Source: Daucus carota subsp. sativus
Taxonomy: Eukaryota > Streptophyta > Magnoliopsida > Apiales > Apiaceae
DNA: 64,000 nucleotides
Assembly: GCF_001625215.2 (NCBI RefSeq)
Contig: NC_030387.2
Location: 32,821,606-32,885,605 of the forward strand
Direction of reading: 5' to 3'
Positions 47,003 through 58,283 of the stretch are shown piece by piece. The notes beneath the pieces were generated by a model that saw only the letters and a list, made by a program, of their open reading frames with translations, was not told the origin of the DNA and made no database searches. The position numbers and the translations under genes are program-made. The number at the start of each line of letters is the position of its first letter. Within the stretch, counting starts at the first letter, position 1.

Positions 47003-47007
47003 GTTAC

Positions 47008-47719
47008 TGATAGGGTATAACCCGGTTAACCAACACCCGGGTCCTTCAGGAGCAGCACCCGGGTCCTTCAGAGGAACCTCCACCCCGGGTAGCCACCAAC
47101 ACCGCAGGGCATCCCCAGCCTTGACAGGTGAAACAACCCGGACATGATTGCTTACCCGGGCACATGAAACTTACTACTCACCCGGATACACATGTACCAG
47201 CCGACACTTGCTGCACAAGGCGCAGACTGACACGATAAAGACAAACGTAACGGTCAACTACTGGCGATAGAGACAAGCCAAGGAACATTCCAAAATACTA
47301 CTCCTAAGCTGACACCTGGACACGTGTAGGGGATCAAACCCCTACACGTGTAGGACCAGGATCCAGGTACGCACCCTTAAACCCTAATCCTTGGCCTATA
47401 AATAGGACCAAGATCAGGAGTTCAAGGGTAACTCTCTCTTTACACTTATTTTACACACACACTCACACTCAGCATATATTCAAACACTCTCAGCCACCAG
47501 TCACCAGCAACCACCATACATACATCTTCTCCCACCACACATAGATAACACTTTCTCTAATCTTTATCCTTCCGAAACCCGCGCTTACTCTCACGCCGGA
47601 GGCGCTTTGGGGCAAAACCCCCCCGCCGGCGTTGTTTTGTAGGCTCCCATCCAGCAGCTACACCACGGAACCACCAGTCACGGCGGAGGAAGGACCGGGA
47701 TCGGAGATTGGAGTTATCA
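47008..47719 (+). repeat. Gypsy 5' LTR
   Basis: 712 bp, TGATAGGG...TTATCA. TATA box TATAAATA at 47397-47404. A G-box palindrome lies upstream at 47320-47351. Confidence 0.9.
47320..47351 (+). promoter_or_regulatory. 13-bp inverted repeat with two G-boxes
   Basis: ACACGTGTAGGGG (47320-47332), six-base loop, CCCCTACACGTGT (47339-47351): a perfect inverted repeat with CACGTG in each arm, 45 bp upstream of the TATA box. CACGTG is bound by plant bZIP and bHLH factors. The second copy is at 59029-59060. Confidence 0.7.
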
Positions 47720-47721
47720 TT

Positions 47722-47739
47722 TGGCGCTAGAAGGAGGGG
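47722..47739 (+). other. Gypsy primer-binding site
   Basis: TGGCGCTAGAAGGAGGGG two bases after the LTR end. It starts with TGG, matching a tRNA CCA tail, and resembles the TGGCGC sites of Tat and Athila elements. Confidence 0.65.
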
Positions 47740-48107
47740 AAGGTGTCCTCTGTCCTGTGGTCACGGTGCCACTGGACTCATCTTCTTCAACAAACCCCCG
47801 AAACGGGGGTCCAAATCACACTAGTAAGCTTTCGTAAAACACCCAGCTCCTCAAAACCTTCAGCCATGGTTTTTCTTGATGTGTGCATGATAGCAAACCC
47901 TGCCTGAGCAAAACCCTAATCTTGTCTGTAGCACATAAAATCTTTTTGTCTCGCACCTAGTCACATTTTGTCACTTAACCACTTATAGTATTTCTGAAAA
48001 TAGTAAGTTGACTACCTGTACACACTATTTCTGTCACCCTGTCACTATCTATACTATTTGTGGGCACTACCACCAAAACAGCAACCATACACCCTGTGTA
48101 AGTTCTT

Positions 48108-48707
48108 GTGACCATGACAAAAAGGACACGCTCCCACCTGGGTCTTCCCCAGAACCCGGATAACCCTCAGACAGACCAGGATAACCCGAACCAGGATCAT
48201 GCCTCAGGACCCCTTTTCACCCATGTGAACCCGGAGGAGAACCAAACCATCAACCCCAATGATGCCCGGGTCACGATCGAAGCAAACCAGTACAAGTACA
48301 CCGATGTCCCGGTCACCACCCTCCACCTATCCCAACTCACCAATGTAGAGCTGGCCGAAGCCATCCGGCAGTACCATGATCGCCGGGAAAGCAACCGTAG
48401 ACTTGAGGACATCGGTGAATCCGAGGACTCCGGGAACAGCCGTCAATCCCGGGGTTCCGTCTTCGACCGGATCGGAGACAAAGCCAAGAAAAAGAAACAG
48501 AAAGATAGTGAGGAAACCCGGCTAAGAATCTTAGCTGAAAGAAAAGAACAGATCCGAAAAGAGGAAGAGGAAAAACTTGAACAAAAAATTGCCATCCGGA
48601 TGCAGCTCGAAGAAGAGAAATTGATAAAGGGATCCCGGTCCAAGCGATACCGGAAGGAAGCAACACCCGAACTCATCTCTGATGACGAGGATGAGAGACC
48701 GGGGTAA
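48108..48707 (+). CDS. Gypsy Gag N-terminal part, ending at an in-frame TAA
   Basis: 199 aa starting MTMTKRTRSHLG, hydrophilic, with a highly charged helical stretch at about 125-180 (KAKKKKQKD, RKEEEEKLEQK). It is in the same frame as Gag-Pol. Only TAA at 48705-48707 and 15 nt separate it from the next ATG at 48723. The sequence across the stop reads naturally as continuing Gag, so this is either a nonsense mutation or a readthrough/re-initiation site. The context TAA-ACC is not a known strong readthrough motif. Translation starts about 390 nt after the LTR. Confidence 0.7.
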   Translation: MTMTKRTRSHLGLPQNPDNPQTDQDNPNQDHASGPLFTHVNPEENQTINPNDARVTIEANQYKYTDVPVTTLHLSQLTNVELAEAIRQYHDRRESNRRLEDIGESEDSGNSRQSRGSVFDRIGDKAKKKKQKDSEETRLRILAERKEQIRKEEEEKLEQKIAIRMQLEEEKLIKGSRSKRYRKEATPELISDDEDERPG

Positions 48708-48722
48708 ACCAACCTCAGAGAC

Positions 48723-51700
48723 ATGATCAATGAGCTCAACCGGAAAATCGGAAATGATTCCGGGCTTGAAATTGGGGGAACCCTGACTCCCTTCAGCCAC
48801 TCCTTGGAATCCATACCCCGACAAAAGGGTATGAAGCACTACAACTTTGAATCTTTCAATGGACTGGGAGACCCGGAAGAACATCTACACTATTTTGAAC
48901 AGATAGCCCTGATCTACTACTACAATGACCTGACCAAATGCCGCTTCTTCGCATCCACATTCAAGGGAGGGGCCCAAAGATGGTTCAGCCGGATCCCCTC
49001 CCGGAGCATCGGGTCCTGGAAAGACTTCAGGGAAGCCTTCCTCAGAAGGTTCCGAGCAAACAGGACACATGAACTCCATATGTGTCACCTGGAAACGGTT
49101 CGCCAGTATGACAATGAGGCACTCTCAGATTACATGAAACGTTTCCAGGAAGCAATCAACAAAATCTCCAACCTGGACGAGCGTGAGGCTCTGAGCATAT
49201 TCCGAAGGAACTTGGACCCAGAACAAAATGAGAGATATGTGGTCGAGTTGATCAATAAGGAGCCCCAGAGCCTGGCAGCTGCCTATGCCATGGCCGCAAA
49301 ATTCATCAAGGAAACCGATGTGCTCCAAGCAATGAGGATGACCCGGCAGGGCAGTTCAAAAGGAAAACAAATCGAAGATAGACCCAGGAAAGAATATCAC
49401 CAGGATAAGAAATTCAAACCAGACAGACAAACAAACTTCATCCAGCAATCAGATTCTAAGAGAACCAGCCAACAGGGATCCGGGTCCAGGAGTGACCCCG
49501 GTCCAAACAGAGCAACCAGGGAACCAAAACCAGAGCCCGAATGGACCCCTCTAAACAGATCCCGAGAGGATATACTCAAAGAAATCAGAGACAAACCCTT
49601 CTACTACCCACCAAAACCTATGCAGACTCCTCCAGAGAGCAGACCTGCTAACCGACATTGTGACTACCATGGCACCCACGGTCACAAAACAGAAAACTGC
49701 ATATCCCTCAAATATTTCATTGAAGAGCAAATCAGCAAAGGCAACATGGGACAATACATAGCCCGGAACACAGCAAACAAGGGAGAGGGATCGGGGAAAC
49801 AAAAGAACATTGTCAACGTGGTACTGGGCGGATCCTGTTCCCCTCCTCCCAGCCCGGACTCCCGTCAAGAAGTGATGTCCATCCAAGCCTTCCCCGAACA
49901 AGTGATTTCCTTCAGCAACAAGGACTTCGAAGGAGTCACCCGGGGTCACAATCAAGCCTTGGTAGTGACCCTTGACATGGCCGAAAATGAAGTAAGGAGG
50001 ATCCTGGTGGACAACGGCTCCTCGGCCAACATCTTGTTCAAACACACCATGGATCGAATGGAGCTCGGGAGTATCCGGATGAACGATTACAGGGAGGATC
50101 CTCTATATGGGTTCGGGAATAGCATTGTCCCGGTCCTTGGCACACTCTATCTCCCGGTCCGATTCGGAACTCTTCCGAACCAAGTCACTCATACCATCAA
50201 ATTCTATGTGACGGATACACCCTCCCCTTACAATGTGATCATCGGCCGCCCAGGTCTGAACAAGATCGAAGCTATTACTTCCATCCCACACCTAAAGTTC
50301 AAGTTCCCAACCCCGTTCGGGGTAGGGGAAGTCAGAGGAGATTCGGCAACAGCCGGGATGTGTTACAGCCAAGCCTTGATCATGGCAGAAACGCACCTGG
50401 ACAATAAGAGAAAGGCTACCGTTTTCCAAAAACAGAGAAGTAACAAGAAACATCGGCCTTACCCGAGAACAAACCCTAAGGGTGAAGTCCAGGTCATCGA
50501 CCTAGACCCGGGCAGTCAGAACCCGGGAGCAACCAACCCTGGTCCTGGACAAAGCAACCAGAAAGCAACCATGAGCCCAGCTCAAAATTTTGTTGAAAAG
50601 AACACCGATGCCCGGATCCAACAAATGATCTCGGCACAAGAATTGACTAAGGTCGAAGCTGCGGTCGAAACCGAGTCTGTCCTGATCGAGAAAGATAACC
50701 CGGCAAGGAAAGTCAAAATTGGAAAAGGCCTGAATACCGTTTTTAAAGAGGAACTCATCCAACTACTCCGGAGCTATGCAGATGTCTTTGCCTGGAGCCC
50801 GGACGACATGCCCGGGTTGGATGAATCATTGGCAATGCACAGCCTCGACGTCGATCCCAAAAAGAAGCCTGTTAAACAAAAACGAAGAAACTTCGCACCA
50901 GAAAGGCAGAAAGCAATAGATGAGGAAGTTGGCAAATTGATGAAGGCGGATATCATCTGCGAGATTAAATACCCGGAGTGGCTAGCTAACGTAGTCATGG
51001 TAAAGAAAGCAAACGGGAAGTGGAGGATGTGTGTCGACTACACAGATCTGAATGCGGCTTGCCCAAAGGACCCTTATCCTTTACCAAGCATAGACCAGCT
51101 TATTGATGCCACATCAGGACACCTGATGTTAAGCTTTATGGATGCCTTCTCCGGGTACAACCAGGTTAAGATGAACCCAGCAGACATAGCCAAAACAGCC
51201 TTCATAACCCACAGAGCAGTATATGCCTACAAACTGATGCCTTTCGGGTTAAGAAACGCCGGGTCTACATACCAGAAGGCAATGAATGAAATTTTCAAAG
51301 ACCAACTTGGAAGAAATTTGGAATGCTACGTCGACGACATCATCTCCAAATCTACATCAGTCCCGGGTCACATTTCAGATCTCAAAGAATGTTTTGAGAA
51401 CATGAGAAGGACCAAGCTAAAACTCAACCCGGACAAATGCACCTTTGGGGTAGAAGCTGGAAAATTTTTGGGTTTCATGGTGAGCAACCGGGGAATCGAA
51501 GCCAACCCGGAAAAGATTAAGGCAGTACAAGAGATGCAACCACCCCGGACTCAGAGGGAGGTCCAAAAGCTAGCAGGGTCCTTAGCGGCACTCCGAAGGT
51601 TTGTCTCCAAGCTAGCTGAAAGATGTCTACCATTCTTTGAATTGCTGAAAGGAGCGAAAAATCAAAAATCAGTGGAATGGACCCCGGATTGCCAAAAAGC

Positions 51701-53900
51701 CCTTGAAGAAATCAAAGCATACCTATCCAAACCCCCGATCCTGACAAAGGCTTTACCCGGAGAACCTCTATACCTGTACCTGTCGGCCGGTCCCCTTGCT
51801 GTCGGGGCAGCCTTAATCCGGGAAGAAGCCGGGCAACAGAAGCCCGTCTACTATGTCAGCCAAGTCCTCAAAGATGCGGAGACCAGATACCCCAACTTAG
51901 AAAAATTTGCGTTTGCACTGATCACCGCATCCAGGAAGCTCAGACACTACTTTCAAGGAAGAGAAATCAGGATTGTCACGGACCAACCGCTAAGGAAAAT
52001 CATTCACAAGCCAGACATTTCCGGGAGACTGGTGAACTGGGCAATTGAACTTAGCCAGTTCAACCTAACCTTCCTACCCCGGACAGCAGTCAAAGCCCAG
52101 GTCCTGGCAGACTTCGTGGTGGAATGCAACTTCCCAGAAAACCAGTCAACTCCTATGGAAACCGAACCGGAAGCCCCAATAGAACCCAATCCGGAGTCTT
52201 GGATACTACATGTCGACGGCTCCTCAACAACCGAAAGGTCAGGAGCCGGGCTAATCCTGAAGAGCCCGGATGGGTTCACCATCAAAACAGCAATCTCCTT
52301 CGGTTTCGCAGCAACCAACAACCAAGCGGAATACGAAGCCCTTCTAGCAGGGTTAAAGTTAGTCCGGACCCTGTCTATCCAAAATCTCACCATCTACAGT
52401 GATTCCCAGATCGTGGTCAGGCAGACCAATGGAGAATACCTTGCCAAAGACCCGATCCTGACCAAGTACCAAGCCTTGGTGAAAAGCTACCTTACTCTGA
52501 TCCCCGGATGCACGATCTTTCAAGTCAACAGGGAAGAGAATGCTGAAGCAGACAACCTCTCCAGGCTGGTCCAAAATTCAGCGGACCTAGACAGCTCAGT
52601 ATATTTCGAAGAATTGCACAAGCCAACAATAGAACATGAGGAAGTTTTCGAGATCAGCAACGACCCTACCTGGATGACTCCCCTGATCAACTACATAGAG
52701 AAGGGAGAGTTACCCGAAGACAAGGGGAAAGCGCAACGGCTGAAGGCTAAGGCAGCCAAGTTTTTTGTTGAAGGCGGGATCTTATTCCGACGAACTTACT
52801 CAGCCCCGATCCTGAAATGTATCGGTCCGGAAGAGTCCGAGTATTGTCTAAGAGAAGTCCACGAAGGAATATGTGGAGACCACATGTCGGCCAAAAGCTT
52901 GGCCTACAAAATCATCAGACAGGGGTACTACTGGCCGACTATCCACCAGGATGCAATCGAATTTGTGAAAAGATGCAAGAACTGTCAACTGTTCAGCAAT
53001 GTGCCCCGGGTAAGCCCTGTCCTACCTTCTTCAGTTTTATCCCCAATCCCGTTTGCTGTATGGGGGATAGACATCATGGGACCTTTTCCCCGGGCTAAAG
53101 GAGATCTCAGATACCTGCTTGTCTCCATTGATTATATGACCAAGTGGGTCGAGGCCAAGGCAATGAGAACGATCAACCAGCAAGATGTCATCCGGTTCAT
53201 GGACAACATCCTGATGAGATTCGGGCTACCAAGAGTCCTGGTCTCAGATAATGGACCCCAGTTCATAGGGTCAGACTTTGAAACCTACCTGGCTGAAAGA
53301 GGCATCAAGCACAAGAAGTCTTCGGTCGCCTATCCTCAAGGAAATGGCCAGGTAGAGGTTACCAACCGGATCCTCCTGAGAGGAATTGAAAAAAGGCTAG
53401 AAGAAAGCAAGAGCAAATGGCCAGAAGAATTACCACATGTTCTTTGGTCATACCGAACCAGTCCCCGGACAAGCACCGGAGAAACTCCTTTCAAGTTGGC
53501 CTATGGAACGGAGGCAATGCTCCCAATCGAAGTCGGGTCACCTTCCCACAGAGTAATCAACTTCGACGAAATCGCCAATGAGGAAGGACTCCGGGTCAAC
53601 TTAGACTTGGTAGATGAGGTCCGAGATCAGGCAATCGCGAGAATGGAGAAATACAAGGAAAAGACCCGGGATCACTTCAGCAAAAAGTCCCGGGTCAGGA
53701 ACTTTCAAGCAGGAGACCTGGTCCTACGGGACACCGAAGCCTCAGATCCGACCAACACAGGAAAACTGATGCCAAAATGGGAAGGCCCATACAAAGTTAA
53801 AGAAGTCCTAAGGCCGGGCACCTACAAATTGGAGCATATGGACGGGTCAGAAGTATCCAACACCTGGCACGGTCTTAGGTTGAGGAAGTTCTATCAGTAA
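48723..53900 (+). CDS. Gypsy (Tat) Gag-Pol polyprotein
   Basis: 1,725 aa with no internal break. Order: Gag capsid domain (about 50-150, QRWFSRIPSRSIGSWKDF); C-x2-H..H..C knuckle (C313, H316, H321, C326); protease (VDNGSSANIL, D430); reverse transcriptase with YVDD at 869-872; RNase H; a second, archaeal-type RNase H starting WILHVDGSS (D1165); integrase with a zinc-binding motif from H1380 and DDE residues D1450, D1509, E1545. PR-RT-RH-IN is the Gypsy order, and the doubled RNase H is typical of Tat. Expression may be affected by the TAA just upstream. Confidence 0.95.
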   Translation: MINELNRKIGNDSGLEIGGTLTPFSHSLESIPRQKGMKHYNFESFNGLGDPEEHLHYFEQIALIYYYNDLTKCRFFASTFKGGAQRWFSRIPSRSIGSWKDFREAFLRRFRANRTHELHMCHLETVRQYDNEALSDYMKRFQEAINKISNLDEREALSIFRRNLDPEQNERYVVELINKEPQSLAAAYAMAAKFIKETDVLQAMRMTRQGSSKGKQIEDRPRKEYHQDKKFKPDRQTNFIQQSDSKRTSQQGSGSRSDPGPNRATREPKPEPEWTPLNRSREDILKEIRDKPFYYPPKPMQTPPESRPANRHCDYHGTHGHKTENCISLKYFIEEQISKGNMGQYIARNTANKGEGSGKQKNIVNVVLGGSCSPPPSPDSRQEVMSIQAFPEQVISFSNKDFEGVTRGHNQALVVTLDMAENEVRRILVDNGSSANILFKHTMDRMELGSIRMNDYREDPLYGFGNSIVPVLGTLYLPVRFGTLPNQVTHTIKFYVTDTPSPYNVIIGRPGLNKIEAITSIPHLKFKFPTPFGVGEVRGDSATAGMCYSQALIMAETHLDNKRKATVFQKQRSNKKHRPYPRTNPKGEVQVIDLDPGSQNPGATNPGPGQSNQKATMSPAQNFVEKNTDARIQQMISAQELTKVEAAVETESVLIEKDNPARKVKIGKGLNTVFKEELIQLLRSYADVFAWSPDDMPGLDESLAMHSLDVDPKKKPVKQKRRNFAPERQKAIDEEVGKLMKADIICEIKYPEWLANVVMVKKANGKWRMCVDYTDLNAACPKDPYPLPSIDQLIDATSGHLMLSFMDAFSGYNQVKMNPADIAKTAFITHRAVYAYKLMPFGLRNAGSTYQKAMNEIFKDQLGRNLECYVDDIISKSTSVPGHISDLKECFENMRRTKLKLNPDKCTFGVEAGKFLGFMVSNRGIEANPEKIKAVQEMQPPRTQREVQKLAGSLAALRRFVSKLAERCLPFFELLKGAKNQKSVEWTPDCQKALEEIKAYLSKPPILTKALPGEPLYLYLSAGPLAVGAALIREEAGQQKPVYYVSQVLKDAETRYPNLEKFAFALITASRKLRHYFQGREIRIVTDQPLRKIIHKPDISGRLVNWAIELSQFNLTFLPRTAVKAQVLADFVVECNFPENQSTPMETEPEAPIEPNPESWILHVDGSSTTERSGAGLILKSPDGFTIKTAISFGFAATNNQAEYEALLAGLKLVRTLSIQNLTIYSDSQIVVRQTNGEYLAKDPILTKYQALVKSYLTLIPGCTIFQVNREENAEADNLSRLVQNSADLDSSVYFEELHKPTIEHEEVFEISNDPTWMTPLINYIEKGELPEDKGKAQRLKAKAAKFFVEGGILFRRTYSAPILKCIGPEESEYCLREVHEGICGDHMSAKSLAYKIIRQGYYWPTIHQDAIEFVKRCKNCQLFSNVPRVSPVLPSSVLSPIPFAVWGIDIMGPFPRAKGDLRYLLVSIDYMTKWVEAKAMRTINQQDVIRFMDNILMRFGLPRVLVSDNGPQFIGSDFETYLAERGIKHKKSSVAYPQGNGQVEVTNRILLRGIEKRLEESKSKWPEELPHVLWSYRTSPRTSTGETPFKLAYGTEAMLPIEVGSPSHRVINFDEIANEEGLRVNLDLVDEVRDQAIARMEKYKEKTRDHFSKKSRVRNFQAGDLVLRDTEASDPTNTGKLMPKWEGPYKVKEVLRPGTYKLEHMDGSEVSNTWHGLRLRKFYQ

Positions 53901-54029
53901 AATCAACGAGAAAGAAGGATTCTGGAAGACAGCCATATATACCTAAAAGCAGTCATGTACTTTTGATCATTCTCAAAGCTGTGTAATAGTCTTAATATCA
54001 ATGAAGTCTTTTGCTATTGATAAATCTAC

Positions 54030-54610
54030 GTTGCTATTTACTTAGAAATTTTCTAAGGCAATCAAGCAATCAACCCGGGTAAACCTCGCCCGGGTCCACC
54101 ATTTTTATTTACTTGGAGAAATTCCTAAATGCAAACATATCAAAGCAATCAACCCGGGAAAGATCTACCCGGGTCCATCCACTTCGTTTACTTGGAAAAA
54201 TTTTCTAAGTGCAAACATGTTAAAGCAATCAACCCGGGCCCATATTATTTACTTAGAAAAAATTTCTAAGTGCAAACATGTTAAAGCAATCAACCCGGGT
54301 CCATATTATTTACTTAGAAAAAATTTCTAAGTGCAAACACAAATAAAGCAATCAACCCGGGTAAGAACTGCCCGGGTCCATCCATTTTATTTACTTGGAA
54401 AAAAATTTCTAAGTGCAAACACAAATAAAGCAATCAACCCGGGTAAGAATTGCCCGGGTCCATCCATTTCATTTACTTAGAAAAATTTTCTAAGTACAAA
54501 ACTATGTAAGCAACCAACCCGGGTAGATGTTACCCGGCCCCACCTATTTCATTTGCTTAGAAAAAATTTCTAACTACAAAACTATTTAAGCAACCGATCC
54601 GGACGATAAG
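54030..54610 (+). repeat. tandem repeat block in the Gypsy 3' region
   Basis: Seven to eight diverged units of about 62-81 bp. Each carries GCAATCAACCCGGGT, often a second CCCGGGT, and TTTACTTAGAAAAA.TTTCTAAG. Such blocks are common between pol and the 3' LTR in Tat elements. Confidence 0.8.
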
Positions 54611-54797
54611 TATATAAAGCAAGCAACGAAGCATTCACAAGCCTAGTGTTGACAAACAAATAGTTGATCAAAAGCAGCGAAGTAAGCATCCATAGTACCC
54701 GGGTACACACAGACCCGGTCAAATAATCAATCCTGATACACAAATATACTTGATATTACAAAAACATTGTCTTTCAAAAGCAAAGGCAAAAATCAAT

Positions 54798-57369
54798 CTA
54801 AGCAGGAGGAGAGTCTTGGACGGGATGATCATCGGCAGGAGGATCTTGAACAGGAATCTCTTCATCCACCGGTTCGGATTCAGCCGAAGAATCCGAGTCC
54901 ACATCCTGACCCGGGACAGCATAAGGCTCGGGCTCCGCCCCACCTGCATTGATTCTGTTCTTCACAGCAATGTATAAGTCAATGAAGCTTTGAGCATTAG
55001 CACCCGGGTCAGTTTTGATATGCTTCTCAGCCACAGTCCAGCAGCGCATGACTTCAGCAGCTGCGGCCTTGGCCAGGGCATCCTCATAAACCTTCGACTT
55101 TTGAAAGTCGGCGATGACCTCCGCAGGCGCTTTCCGGGTCTCCAACTCCCGCTTCAGGCCAGCCACCTCCTGCTCCAACCCGGTAACCTTCTTCTCCGCG
55201 CCCTCAGCCCGGGTCTCAGCATCTTTGACTCTCTGCCCGAGCTCAGCTTCCTTACGAACTTCAGCCTCCTTGACTCTGGTAGCCAAACTCGATTCCAACG
55301 CTTCCCGGGCTGACCTCTCTATATCAAGATCCTTCTCCAATTTCACTGCTTTGGCATGATTAGCGATAGAGAAATCTCTCTCCTTCTTCAAGTTAGCCAA
55401 AGCATGGGTATTGAACCCGGCCAAGCGACCACCGAGCTAACAGAGAAACATCAGACCCGGGTCAGAAAAACCAGAATTATAAAAAACAAGGAAAACGAAG
55501 CAAAGTACAAAAGAAAATTGAACCCGGGTAGGAGAATTACCTGACCCCACAGGTCCCCGATCTCCTTAAAATTCTCGACCAGACCCTGATCTTCCATCAT
55601 CTCCCAATCCTGGTCAGAGGGGAGCTCAGACATTAATCCAATCACTTTCTTGACCGGATATTTTCCAAACCTGGGCGCTGGGCGGGAACCACCCTCGAGA
55701 TCGACCCCCAGGTCCACCACTTCCATCGCAGACTTTCCCGGATCCTCCCCCGTCATATCAATCACTTGTTTCTGGGAAGAATCAGTCTTCTTTTTCTTTT
55801 TCTTCGGCTCGTGGACCGGGCTCTCCACCTCCACAGCATCAACTCCCAGATCCTGATCTTCAACTGGGACCTCCGGGTCCGGAGTAGCACTCGAATGCCC
55901 GGTCCCATCTGTCTCCTGACGAGAGGACCCGGACTCCCCCCTCTTCACAGCCCTCTTCTTCTTTTTTGCCGACTTATCCTTCGGCTGAGGCTTGGGAAGG
56001 GTATGAACTCCCCCCAAGTTCCTCAAAGCGGCAGCAAAGGAGTCGTTAGCAGACATATCTTTCCAGAGATCCGGGTCGAAGTAGGGAAGACCTGCCAAAG
56101 AACCAAAGAACCCGGGTCAATACAAAGAAATATGGCAACAAAAATTATCTAAGGAACATACACATAACAAGCAAAGAGACCCGGACAATACAGCAACACA
56201 AGATCACCAACTAGAAGACCCGGACAAAACAGGAGCAGACGTAAGACGAAGAAGACTCGGACAAGACTACAAAAGTGAAATAAAAGACTAAAGAAGAGAT
56301 GCGACTCACAGCCGCCCTCATGCAATTTGTTGTGCTGCATAAACGTATCCCGGGTCAGCTGAAACCCGAGACAATTACAAAACTCGACCAACTGAGCCCG
56401 GAACTCCCCAGTAGCTCCGGGCGCCCCAGAGTCCGTCTTCACCTCCTTATCATCTACCTCTATATAAGGCATGAAACCCAGGTCTAGGCCCTTCAGCATG
56501 AGGACCTCGCCGTTCCAGCCCTTCAGTGAACTTTGATGCATAACCGGGCTCACAAACCCGGTTCCCAGACCACACTCCTTTGAGCGAAAGCGCAGTTCAT
56601 ATAGGGGCTTCACCCCGGACTTCTTAAACTGAAACAGCATGCGGAACAGCCTCAAAGTGGGATAGTAATTCATCTTATTGCAAGCCCACAGAAACCAGGT
56701 CATCCACTTGACCGCGTTCGGAGTCAGCTGCATCGGAGACACCTTCCACTCATATTTACATAGATGTTTGAAGAAAATATGCCATCGGGGATTCCACCCG
56801 GATCGAAGATGTTCCATCCACACCGGGACGAAACCATCTGCAGGCCGGTGGTAAATCATTTCCCCGGGCACAGGCCACCTCCACTCGACTTCCGGAGGCA
56901 ATTGGAAAGCGGCCCGGATCATTCGATCGGCCGCGTCCGGAGACATTTCCCTGATATGGCTCTTCAGCGGGAACGGAGCCCGGATCCCAATCAGCTCCCG
57001 GAACTTCTCATCAAACTCCTCCTTACAGTAAGGTCCCAACATCCCGTTTGGGTGCTTACGCCTGTAGAATCCGGACATGTTGGTGTAAAACCCCTTCTCC
57101 TCGACCAGGGGAGCCTTGGTAACAAAGTAAGACTTAGAGTCACACCAGATACCTTCCGGGGACATAATAACCTGCTTCCCGATCGTCTTTGTCACTTTTT
57201 GGAACTCGGACACCACTCCCGAGGAAGAAACTTCTCTTTCAGCCATCTTTACCCGAGCACGGTGAGCAAGAGTATGGACCTCGTCGCACTCGGTGTCACT
57301 AGAAAACTCCCCGGGTACAGCTGAGTAAGCAACGATCTCTTTCCTTGGCGGCCTAGGGATCCGGACCAT
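54798..57369 (-). CDS. Antisense spliced additional ORF of the Gypsy element
   Basis: Three exons on the strand opposite to gag-pol: 57369-56310, 56091-55541, 55436-54798. The junctions (GGCT|GTGAGT..GGCAG|GTC and TCAG|GTAATT..GTTAG|CTC) keep the frame, giving 749 aa. The first exon (about 353 aa; KGFYTNMSGFYRRK, PGEMIYHRPADGFVPVWMEH, FLWACNKM) resembles the plant family annotated as putative gypsy-type transposon protein. The second is acidic and lysine-rich with PKKKKKK, a possible nuclear signal. The third is a coiled coil (about residues 550-640) with an acidic tail. The role is unknown. Antisense extra ORFs are known in Tat elements. A leader intron (58118-57374) and a TATA box suggest its own promoter. 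Confidence 0.8.
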
Positions 57370-58273
57370 AAACCTAAATAAAGAAGGGAACCCGGGTCAG
57401 TTTTAGAATTCACATATAGTTACAGATTTTATTTGGGTCCGGATCCCATCCTAATTCTATGTGAAAAAGCATCCAGAAAAGAGAAACGACCAAGTACAAA
57501 CAAGCACTACCCGGGTACCAACTACAGCAACCCTACCCGGGTCCTCCCCTTCCCCCAGGTTTTTGCGGGGAGAAGGGTACTACATACAAGAAAGCTACCC
57601 GGGGTCCCGCATACACACATCTAAAACAAAGCAACCAGAAACCCCTACCCGGACCTAAAGTACATAACCGGGCAAATACTCTCACGACTTACAAACATCT
57701 AAAACAGCCATGTCCTAAATCTACCCAACCCGGGTATAACCATATAACCCGGGTCCAGTTCAAATCACCGAAGAATCCCAAACGCCACAAACATTTCCAC
57801 AGAAATTTCAAAACAAAATCAAGAATCAAAACCCAAACCCCCAGCCGTTATACACTCACTATACACATATACATACACATACACTCAAGAAATTCCAAAC
57901 CAAAACCCAGATTTTCAAAAACCAAAACCCCAAACACCAAGCCATCTCAAATCAAAACACGAAACCATAAACTAATCTTGCAAACCCCCAACGAACACAT
58001 GCAATATCAAAACAAAAATGCAAACAGGGCACCAGCAACATTCAAAGATTACCAAGACAACATCAAGCACATATCAGACGAAACAATATAAAAGGAAGAA
58101 GCGAAATGAATCACTTACTTGGTACAAAGACGAGGAAAAAGAGCGAAGCCGCAGGCAACAATCGGCAAAAACTCCGACGAAAAGAAGAGCACGAACGAGG
58201 GGTTTTTGAAGAAAGGGCAGAGAAAACAAGTAAAAACTGAAGTGAAAATGGAGAAGTGAAACAGAGATGCGTG

Positions 58274-58283
58274 TATTTATATA
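58274..58283 (-). promoter_or_regulatory. TATA box of the antisense gene
   Basis: TATATAAATA on the minus strand. About 150 nt downstream is the splice donor CCAA|GTAAGT (exon end 58119). The matching acceptor TTTATTTAG|GTTT lies at 57373, four bases before the ATG. Confidence 0.6.

Noticed and set aside
47003..47007. GTTAC as target duplication of the Gypsy element
   Set aside because: The 3' LTR end is deleted, so no matching copy exists to confirm it.
54030..54610. CRISPR-like array
   Set aside because: The repeats are diverged 62-81-bp tandem units inside a plant retrotransposon, not direct repeats with unique spacers.
56764..57324. 186-aa plus-strand open frame in the Gypsy 3' region
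   Set aside because: It is the shadow of the first exon of the antisense gene, which has a coherent spliced model on the minus strand.
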